In this document: in pieces, positions 28,095-36,200 of the stretch | Numbering within the stretch: position 1 is the first letter of the stretch | How the letters are laid out: every line of letters begins with the position of its first letter | Origin: Salinimicrobium terrae DSM 17865 | GTDB taxonomy: Bacteria > Bacteroidota > Bacteroidia > Flavobacteriales > Flavobacteriaceae | NCBI RefSeq assembly: GCF_000424665.1 | Contig: NZ_AUKI01000020.1 | Span: 124,001 to 188,000, forward strand | DNA length: 64,000 nt | Reading direction: 5' to 3' | The notes under the pieces: generated by a model | Told to the model about the DNA's origin: nothing | The model's input: the letters and a program-made list of their open reading frames with translations, nothing else | The model's database searches: none | Made by a program: the position numbers and the translations under genes

Positions 28095-29456
28095 TTGTAC
28101 GCAATTTTAGACATAGAAACTACCGGCGGGAAGTATAATGAAGAGGGAATAACAGAGATTGCTGTTTATAAATTTGATGGACATAAAGTCGTAGATCAGT
28201 TTATTAGTCTAATAAACCCCGAAATCCCGATACAACCTTTTGTAATTAATCTCACTGGCATTAACAATGAGATGCTTCGGCATGCGCCAAAATTCTACGA
28301 AGTGGCCAAACGGATTGTAGAGGTAACAGATGGCGCTATTCTCGTGGCTCATAACGCAAAATTTGACTACCGTATCCTGCGGACAGAATTCAGCCGCCTT
28401 GGTTTTGATTATGAAAGGCAAAGCCTTTGTACCGTGGAGCTCTCCAAAAAACTTATTCCCGATATGCCTTCCTATAGCCTCGGAAAACTGGTTAGATCCC
28501 TTGGAATTCCTCTAAGCGACCGACACCGGGCCAATGGAGATGCCCAGGCTACGGTTAAGCTTTTTAAAATGCTCCTTGCAAAAGATTCAGAAAAGGAAAT
28601 TCTTAAGAGTTCAGTTCGTAATGCACCCAAATTGCAGATGGACACCAAACTGATGCACCTCCTGGAAGACCTTCCCTCTATAACAGGGGTTTACTACCTT
28701 CACAATGCAGACGGAGACATTATTTATATCGGGAAAAGCAGGAATATTAAAAAGCGGGTAAATCAACATTTTACCAGCGAAAACAGAAAATCTCTTGAAA
28801 TTCAAAAGGAAGTAGGCTCCATTACTTATGAAGCTACAGGAAATGAATTAAATGCTCTTCTCAAGGAGAATGAAGAAATTAAACGCAACAAACCCAAATA
28901 CAATAAATCTCTAAAAAGATCTATATTTTCTCATGCCCTTTACCAGGCCAGAGATAAGGATGGATATATCCATTTAAATATTGGTAAAGTTGACGGCAGG
29001 AAAAAATATATCACAGCTTTTGCCAATCTGCAGCAGGCAAAGGCTGCCCTGGAAAATATTCTTCGGGAGTACGAGTTGTGTCAAAAATATACCGGTTTGC
29101 ATAAAGGCACCGGGAGCTGTTTCAATTATAGTATCAAGGAATGCCGGGGAGCCTGCACAGGCGAAGAACATGTGAGAGATTACAATGAGCGCGTAAGCCA
29201 GGTGCTCGAAAAATACAGCTACGAAAAACAAAATATGCTGGTCATTGACCGCGGCAGAGATTTGGATGAAAAGAGTGCGTTACTGGTGGAAGAAGGACAG
29301 TTTAAAGGTATGGGTTATTTTAACCTGAATTATCAGCTGAATAACATGGAGATCATCAAATCAATAATTACTCCGATGAAGAGTGACAGAGATGCACAGC
29401 AAATAATTCAGAATTATCTCAGAAAGAATAACCGCCTTAAGATTATCCACCTATAA
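28095..29456 (+). CDS. DEDD exonuclease fused to a GIY-YIG nuclease domain
   Basis: 453 residues from a TTG start at 28095 (YAILDIETTGG). Residues 1-170 are a DnaQ-like 3'-5' exonuclease with ExoI DIETTG, ExoII HNAKFDYRIL and ExoIII HRANGDAQAT. Residues about 195-275 are a UvrC-type GIY-YIG domain (GVYYLHNADGDIIYIGKSRNIKKRVNQHF, then NELNALLKENEEIKRNKPKYN). The C-terminal part contains a Cys-rich stretch (CFNYSIKECRGACTGEE) also known from UvrC/Cho-like proteins. The architecture occurs widely and is thought to act in DNA repair. It shares a transcript with yggS upstream and the DUF3857 gene downstream. Confidence 0.92.
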   Translation: MYAILDIETTGGKYNEEGITEIAVYKFDGHKVVDQFISLINPEIPIQPFVINLTGINNEMLRHAPKFYEVAKRIVEVTDGAILVAHNAKFDYRILRTEFSRLGFDYERQSLCTVELSKKLIPDMPSYSLGKLVRSLGIPLSDRHRANGDAQATVKLFKMLLAKDSEKEILKSSVRNAPKLQMDTKLMHLLEDLPSITGVYYLHNADGDIIYIGKSRNIKKRVNQHFTSENRKSLEIQKEVGSITYEATGNELNALLKENEEIKRNKPKYNKSLKRSIFSHALYQARDKDGYIHLNIGKVDGRKKYITAFANLQQAKAALENILREYELCQKYTGLHKGTGSCFNYSIKECRGACTGEEHVRDYNERVSQVLEKYSYEKQNMLVIDRGRDLDEKSALLVEEGQFKGMGYFNLNYQLNNMEIIKSIITPMKSDRDAQQIIQNYLRKNNRLKIIHL

Positions 29457-29461
29457 TACTC

Positions 29462-31426
29462 ATGAATAAATTTTTACTCCTCCCAATCCTCTTTCTTGCG
29501 ACTACACTTTGTGCCCAGGAAGAATCATTTAACCTTACCGGTCTTACAGTATCCAACTCCGAGCTCGAAGCCAGTGTTTACAGTAAAGACTCTACCGCAA
29601 ATGCCTTTTATATTTATGAAGACGGGTATAGCCGCTTTCAACAGGGTGGAGATTACAACCTCCTCACAGATTATAAGGCTAAGATCAAGATCTTAAACAA
29701 AGAAGGTTTTGATCAGGCAAACATTGAAATCAGACTCTTTAAAGGAAAATCTGGCGAGGAAAAGCTCCGTGACCTAAAAGCTGCCACTTATTATCTTGAA
29801 AACGGCAGGCAACATGTGAGATATCTTAGTCCCGATCTTGTCTATACAGAGGAACATCCCGAATATGACATTGTCAAGTTTACCTTCCCCTCTGTTCAAC
29901 CGGGAGCGGTATTAACCTATACTTTTCAAAAAGAATCCCCCTATATTTTCAATTTTGAAACATGGTGGTTTCAGGAGGATATTCCAAAAGTCTATAGCCG
30001 CTACCTGACCGATATCCCCGGAAATTACAGATATAACATAAAAAAGATAGGAAGTCAGCCGCTTGATGTAGAAAATAATGATTTGAAAAAAGACTGCTTC
30101 TTTGTTGAGGGTATCGAAAAACCTGCAGATTGTACCCGCTCAGAATATGTCATGAAGGATATCCCTGCTTTTAAAGAAGAGAAATATCTGACCTCAAAAT
30201 ATAATTTTATCACCCGAATTGAATACGAGCTTCAGGAGATCATCATGACCGATGGTCGAATCAAAAAATATACAGAGACCTGGGAGGATGTGGACAGAGA
30301 GCTTAGAAGAGATAATGATCTTGGGAAACAGCTTAGAAAGACCAAATGGGTACGGGGTGTTCTTCCTGAAAGTATAAGCAGCAAAACAAACAACGTTGAG
30401 AAAGCCCGGGAGATCTTTGAATTTGTAAAAAATAACTACAGGTGGAATGGCGAATATAAAATTTACCGCAATGTTAGCATTAAGGATCTACTGGAGGAGA
30501 AAACCGGAAATGTTTCGGCCATTAACATCCTGCTCCACAACCTGTATGTAGAAGAAGGATTTAAGGTTCTTCCCTTGTTAAGTTCCACCAGGGACAATGG
30601 TTTGCCAACACAGTTATATCCGGTACTTTCAGAATTTAATTACCTCATGGTGCAGCTGGAGGTAGATGGAAAAAAATACCTGCTGGATGCAACCGAGAAA
30701 AATACCGATTTTGGTGTCACTCCTTTCCGTACCCTGAATAAATACGGCCGGTTGCTGGACTTTAAAAATGGCAGCAGCTGGGTAGATATAGAACCCGAGG
30801 GTTACTCCAATATCATCCTTCAGGATTCAATAAAATTGAATAGTGATGGAACTACAACAGGAGTTTCTGTTCATTCTTTTTCGGGCTACCACGCCTTGGG
30901 AGTAAAAAATAAACTGGATGAAATCCAACCAGATGAGATTTTTAGCGCTCTGTCGAACCCTAATTCCCACACCAGGAGCCTTGCGACAGTTCCCAATAAA
31001 GATCAGGATAAAGTGGATATCACCTTTGCGCTTCATAATTCCAGTCAAAAGATCAATGATTTGATCTACATTAATCCTTTCAGCTTTAAATTCTTCAGTG
31101 AAAATCCATTCAAGTTAAAGGAGAGAACTTATCCCATAGATTTTGGTTACAAAGATGTCTATACCTACAATATAATTCTGGAAATACCGGAGACTCATGA
31201 ATTCGTAGAACTTCCTGAAAACAAAATGTTGAGCCTTCCCGAGAATGGCGGATCCCTTCGTTTTGTAACCCAGAAGATAAACGATAATTCCCTAATGGTT
31301 CATTGCAGGGTTGCATTCCCTCAATCTGTATACAGCCAGGGCTTTTATCCTTACCTGCAGAAGTTCTTTTCAGAAATGATCGATATACAGGAACAATCAA
31401 TAGTATTAGTAAAGGAAAAAGCATAA
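29462..31426 (+). CDS. DUF3857 / transglutaminase-like exported protein, probably without catalytic Cys
   Basis: 654 residues. Signal peptide ends at LCAQ (19). Residues about 50-210 form the DUF3857 domain (FQQGGDYNLLTDYKAKIKILNKEGF, VKFTFPSVQPGAVLTYTF). The transglutaminase-like part (about 300-420) has AREIFEFVKNNYRWNGEY and a helix starting KTGNVSAINILLHNLY at the place of the usual Gly-x-Cys, with the strand YLMVQLEVDGKKYLLDATEK keeping the Asp but having Tyr in the His position. That suggests loss of activity. The end is a DUF3858-like beta domain. Envelope location is inferred. It closes the 24-31 kb operon. Confidence 0.85.
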   Translation: MNKFLLLPILFLATTLCAQEESFNLTGLTVSNSELEASVYSKDSTANAFYIYEDGYSRFQQGGDYNLLTDYKAKIKILNKEGFDQANIEIRLFKGKSGEEKLRDLKAATYYLENGRQHVRYLSPDLVYTEEHPEYDIVKFTFPSVQPGAVLTYTFQKESPYIFNFETWWFQEDIPKVYSRYLTDIPGNYRYNIKKIGSQPLDVENNDLKKDCFFVEGIEKPADCTRSEYVMKDIPAFKEEKYLTSKYNFITRIEYELQEIIMTDGRIKKYTETWEDVDRELRRDNDLGKQLRKTKWVRGVLPESISSKTNNVEKAREIFEFVKNNYRWNGEYKIYRNVSIKDLLEEKTGNVSAINILLHNLYVEEGFKVLPLLSSTRDNGLPTQLYPVLSEFNYLMVQLEVDGKKYLLDATEKNTDFGVTPFRTLNKYGRLLDFKNGSSWVDIEPEGYSNIILQDSIKLNSDGTTTGVSVHSFSGYHALGVKNKLDEIQPDEIFSALSNPNSHTRSLATVPNKDQDKVDITFALHNSSQKINDLIYINPFSFKFFSENPFKLKERTYPIDFGYKDVYTYNIILEIPETHEFVELPENKMLSLPENGGSLRFVTQKINDNSLMVHCRVAFPQSVYSQGFYPYLQKFFSEMIDIQEQSIVLVKEKA

Positions 31427-31497
31427 GGTTTCCCTCTCTAGAGGCTTTACTTTAACGGCTTAAACAAAAACAAATTCCTGTTAAGTAAAAGGCCATG

Positions 31498-31520
31498 TGC
31501 CGAAAAATTCTATTTTTACT
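31498..31520. repeat. Degenerate palindrome copy before the K+ channel gene
   Basis: GTGCCGAAAAATTCTATTTTTACTG has arms AAAAAT / ATTTTT around a short core in the 109-base gap. It is one of the weaker copies and would lie just before the channel start codon. Confidence 0.5.
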
Positions 31521-31535
31521 GCATAACCATCATCA

Positions 31536-32360
31536 GTGAGCGATTCAACCTCTTCAAATTGGAAAAGTAAACTTCATGAGATCATCTATGAAGCTGACAC
31601 ACCTACGGGGAAGGCTTTTGATGTAGGATTGCTTATTGTTATTTTACTTAGTATCGTTCTGGTAATGCTTGAGAGCATTCCGGGTATGAGTGATAAATAC
31701 TATTGGGAATTCTATACGGCAGAGTGGATCATTACCATAATCTTTACCATAGAATACATTTTGAGGATTGTGGTAATTAACCAACCTTCGAAGTATATCT
31801 TTAGCTTCTATGGTGTAGTCGATCTGCTTTCCACACTACCAACCTACATTGCCATTTTAGGCGGAGGGCACAATCTTTTATTCGCAGTAAGGGCCCTAAG
31901 ACTGCTCAGGATCTTCAGGATCTTAAAAATTACACGATATATTGGGGAGTCAAACAAGCTCCTGCTCGCTTTGCGAAATAGCCGTGCCAAGATTCTGGTC
32001 TTTCTGTATGCAGTGCTTATTCTCTGTGTGATTATGGGAACTGTAATGTACCTGGTGGAAGGGCCCGAAAATGGATATACCAGCATACCAACGGGTATCT
32101 ATTGGTGTATAGTAACTCTAACAACGGTAGGTTTTGGCGATATTCACCCTGTCACACCTTTGGGACAATTCATAGCCTCTTTAATTATGATAACCGGTTA
32201 TGGGATCATTGCAGTACCCACAGGAATTGTAACATCCGAGTTTACCCGAAGGAATCAGGATATACCTGTCAATACTCAGGTTTGCCCTCACTGTAATGAA
32301 TCAAAGCACCTGGACAAAGCAGAATACTGTCATAACTGCGGAAATCTCCTGAATGAATAA
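31536..32360 (+). CDS. Voltage-gated-type K+ channel with C-terminal zinc ribbon
   Basis: 274 residues; start is a GTG at 31536, since no ATG precedes the first membrane segment. Six membrane segments: S1 about 27-48, S2 and S3 following, S4 carrying spaced arginines (AVRALRLLRIFRILKITRYIG), S5 (ILVFLYAVLILCVIMGTVMYLVE), the pore helix with filter TLTTVGFGD, and S6 (LGQFIASLIMITGYGIIAVPTGIV). The pattern is a Kv-like ion transporter for potassium. Unusual is the cytoplasmic tail: CPHCNESKHLDKAEYCHNCG, a four-Cys zinc ribbon. The stop overlaps the miaA start by 8 bases. Confidence 0.93.
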   Translation: MSDSTSSNWKSKLHEIIYEADTPTGKAFDVGLLIVILLSIVLVMLESIPGMSDKYYWEFYTAEWIITIIFTIEYILRIVVINQPSKYIFSFYGVVDLLSTLPTYIAILGGGHNLLFAVRALRLLRIFRILKITRYIGESNKLLLALRNSRAKILVFLYAVLILCVIMGTVMYLVEGPENGYTSIPTGIYWCIVTLTTVGFGDIHPVTPLGQFIASLIMITGYGIIAVPTGIVTSEFTRRNQDIPVNTQVCPHCNESKHLDKAEYCHNCGNLLNE

Positions 32361-33261
32361 AAAGCACCTCATCGTAGTTGTAGGTCCCACTGCTATCGGT
32401 AAAACTTCCCTCGGAATTGAAATAGCAAGACATTTTAAAACCGAAATCCTTTCAGCCGATTCCCGGCAGTTCTATAAAGAAATGAAAGTAGGGACTGCGG
32501 TACCTTCTGAAGCAGAATTAAAAGCCGCAAAACATCACTTTATTCAACATATTTCTATTGAAGAAGAATATTCTGTAGGAGATTTTGAGCGGGATGCCAT
32601 GCACAAACTACAGGAATTATTTCAAAAACATGACGTCTTAGTGATGGTTGGCGGCAGCGGACTTTATGTAGATGCTGTAGTCAATGGCCTGGACGAATTT
32701 CCGGAAGTAGATCCTAAAATTAGAAACGAATTAAAGCAGGAGCTGGAAGAAGAAGGATTGAAAAAGCTTCAGGAGGAATTACAGAGACTTGATCCTGAAT
32801 ATTATTCCGAAGTTGATCTTCAGAATCCTCATAGAGTTATAAGAGCACTTGAAATTTCCAGGGGGACAGGCAAACCATATTCAGCTTTTAGAAAAAAGAA
32901 TGTCAAAAATCGCTTTTTTGAGACCTTATATATTGGACTTTCTTCAGAAAGAGAACTTGTTTACGATCGCATTAACCGCCGGGTCGATAATATGATGGAG
33001 GAAGGCCTTTTGAAAGAAGCTGAAGAACTTTTTCCCAGGCGAGAACTTAACGCATTGAACACAGTAGGATATAAAGAACTCTTTAAGTACCTGGATAAGG
33101 AATGGGACCTCGAAACAGCGGTGAGTGACATAAAAAAGAACACCAGAAGGTTTGCTAAACGCCAGTACACCTGGTTCAGGAAGAACAGGGACATTCACTG
33201 GTTTGAAACCGGTACTCCCCCTTCAGAAATTATCTGTTTTACAGAGGAAAAGGTTACCTGA
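32353..33261 (+). CDS. miaA: tRNA dimethylallyltransferase
   Basis: 302 residues. It adds a dimethylallyl group to A37 of tRNAs reading UNN codons. Motifs: P-loop GPTAIGKTSL, ADSRQFYKEMKVGTAVPS, VMVGGSGLYVDAV, LQNPHRVIRALEI and the C-terminal TRRFAKRQYTWFRK. It overlaps the K+ channel stop by 8 bases, indicating translational coupling. Its 3' end overlaps the giant T9SS gene by 8 bases in convergent orientation. Inside the gene, at 32902-32925, the dispersed palindrome is read as VKNRFFET. Confidence 0.97.
   Translation: MNKKHLIVVVGPTAIGKTSLGIEIARHFKTEILSADSRQFYKEMKVGTAVPSEAELKAAKHHFIQHISIEEEYSVGDFERDAMHKLQELFQKHDVLVMVGGSGLYVDAVVNGLDEFPEVDPKIRNELKQELEEEGLKKLQEELQRLDPEYYSEVDLQNPHRVIRALEISRGTGKPYSAFRKKNVKNRFFETLYIGLSSERELVYDRINRRVDNMMEEGLLKEAEELFPRRELNALNTVGYKELFKYLDKEWDLETAVSDIKKNTRRFAKRQYTWFRKNRDIHWFETGTPPSEIICFTEEKVT
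32902..32925 (+). repeat. Palindrome copy inside miaA
   Basis: GTCAAAAATCGCTTTTTTGAGACC; arms with one mismatch near the centre. Read as V-K-N-R-F-F-E-T. Confidence 0.65.
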
Positions 33262-36200
33262 TAATTGCCCTTTCCAGATATTCCCTTCCATTAGTAAATA
33301 TAAGCAGTGGATATACTCCTGCCCTATACTCACTTAGGTTCAGGGTGTATTCCAGGATTGGTATGCTGTTGTCATAACTGTGCTCCAGCAGGAAACGGCC
33401 TCTCATGTCGAAAACCTGGATCCTGTCAATGTGAAGACCTGGAGATAGCTCAAATTTTAGCAGCCCGTCACTTGGATTGGGATACATAATTAAAAAATCA
33501 TTTTCAATAGGCCCCGGTTGTAAATCGCAAGTGTTTAGAGGATCCTCCACTACAACTTTTACAGTACACGAGCCCGTTCCATTAATCGTTGAAAAAGACA
33601 AAATCACTTCGTTCTCCCCCAAATCCTCACAGGTAAAATCTGATTGACTTACCGTATAAGTTCCACCCGTACCACCGGAGAAAAGGTCCTGAGGCCGCAA
33701 TTGTGCTGTTCCATTAGCATTTAAAGCAAGGGTAAAAAGGTCAACACACTCAACAGTCGTCGGATTTTCCTCATTGGGCAGAACCTGAATTGTAGCTTCG
33801 CAGGTATCAATATTTCCCGAACTATCTGTAACTGTAAGCACTACCTGTTGCTCCCCAAGATGTGCTGTCGTAAAAGTAGACCGGTCGAGACTCATAGAAA
33901 CTATTTCGCAGTTATCTGTAGATGCAATACCAAATTCTTCTGCAGACAAAGTTGCTGTTCCCCCTGCGTTTAATGTCAATTCAAAATTAGCTTTACAAAC
34001 AGCGACGGGATCAATATTATCCACCACCTCAAGCTCAATTTCACAGGTTTGAGAAGGATCACCTGCTTTTGATAAGGTAATATAATGGATCCCAATATCC
34101 TCACACGTATAAGTTACTTCACCAAAAAATTCATCTTGGTCGGGATTTCCTTCTAATAGATCCTGTGCCGTTAAAACAGCTTCTCCACTGGCATTTAGTT
34201 CAAGAGTAACTTTTTCTACACAATTGAGTTCCCCACTTGTAGCCATATAAGGTTTGACATTCACCCCGACTTCACAAAAATCTGAATTTCCGGAGGAGTC
34301 TGTGACAGTGAAACGTACAGTTTGAAAACCTACATCGGCAGATGTAAAATTGCTTCTGCTCAAAACCATGGTATCGATTTCACAATTGTCCGTAGAATTG
34401 AGGTTGACATCATTCACAGATATTTCCCCTTCCCCATTCTCGTCCAGCATCAGGTCAATTTCGGTAGTGCAATTAACCTGTGGGGGTAAATCATCAATAA
34501 TATTAACCTCTATTTCACAGCTCCCGGTGTGCTCCCCATAATAAGTCGCCGTTATTATATGAGTGCCAATATCATCACAGGTAAAATCTTTTTTACTTAA
34601 CTCCAATTCTATATTCTCCTGTTCCCCCGTATAATAAAGACTCAGTTCCACTAACCCGTTTTCATCCAGTGACCGGGTAAGAGAATCAACACACTCAATA
34701 CCTCTTTCCGGATCATAGGGTACTACATTTATAGTAGCCTCACAGGTGTCCATATTTCCATTAACATCAACTACGGTGACCAGAACCTCATTCTCTCCGG
34801 CATCTGAAGTTTCGAAGCGATCCTTACTTAGAGTGACGCTTTTTATTTCACAATTATCTGTTACCGTTTCCAGTAACATTTCTGCCGGAATGATCCCGTA
34901 GCCATCTTCATTGAGGAAGAGTTCAAAATCTTCCCGACAGCTGAATACCGGCAGAGTGTCATCAACAGGTTCAACGGTGAAAAAACAAGTTGCACTCTTA
35001 CTGCCGTCAACAGCAGTTAAGACAACCTCTGTAGGACCTGCCACCCTCGTGCCTGCCGCAGGTTCCTGGGTCACTTGTGCAGTGGCCGAGTTAACACTAG
35101 CCATACTGCTATAATCGGGTAATTCAAAAAAACAATTAGCACCTAATGATTCAGTTTGATCTCCGGGACAGAGGATTTCAAGGGGTTCTTCCCCTTCCAT
35201 TAAGACAAGCTGAATTGCACAGGCCGTGGATTCGTTGTCATATTCATCATATGCAAAAATACTAACCGAAGTATCTGCAAGAATTTCATCTCCTGCCTCA
35301 GGAAACTGAGCATACCTTATTTCTCCCGCCCCGGTACAATTATCAAGCGCTGTAACTTCTCCTAAAAGGTTAGGGACTGTATATTTGCCATTTTCGGCGG
35401 CAATGAATTCTACGGAATTTTCCGGACAGGTAATTACGGGTGGAGCTTCGTCAACCACCTGGACATGGGTAGTACATTTCGCCGAGGTACCATCAATGTA
35501 ATATACGGTTAACTCTACCGGCTGGGCCCCAAGATCCTCGCAAGTAAAGAAATTTGGCTCTACCTCCATACTCTGAATTTCAGAGTCCTGAGGGTTTCCA
35601 TCATAAACAGCCACCGGATCTAAAGTTGCTGTTCCATCCTCACCCAGAGGGATATTTGAGGTTTTACAGTTAATAAAACGGTCAGGATTATCCACCACAA
35701 GCTGAACAGTACAAACATTGGATTCATTGTCATATTCATCGTAGGCAAAAATTCTGAGCGTAGTATCTGAAAAAATTTCTTCCCCGACTGCGGGGATCTG
35801 AATAAAAGTAATGTCCTGGCTCCCGGTACAATTGTCAATTGCTTCTAAATCCCCTAGAAGATTGGGCACAAGAAACTGACCATTTTCAGCGCTAATATCT
35901 ACAGAACCTGGAGAACAGGTCGTAATTTCAGGGGCTTCTTCATCATCCACGGTTATAATTAAAATGCAGGTATCTACATTATCGGCAGCATCTCTTGCTT
36001 CAAATTCAATTTCAGTCACCCCCACCGGAAAGAAAGAGCCTGAAACCGGACCGCCATTGATGATTGTAATAGTGAGGTCACCGGCATTATCACTGGCTTC
36101 TGGAAAATCGTATTCTACGATCGCACCGCATTCTCCCGTATCGGTCAGCACCTCAATATTGGGTGGACAAGTAATTACAGGATCCTCTTCGTCTTCGGCT

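Noticed and set aside
33254-33261. The 8-base overlap of miaA and the T9SS gene as a regulatory feature
   Set aside because: Short convergent overlaps of stop codons are common; nothing indicates more than compact packing.
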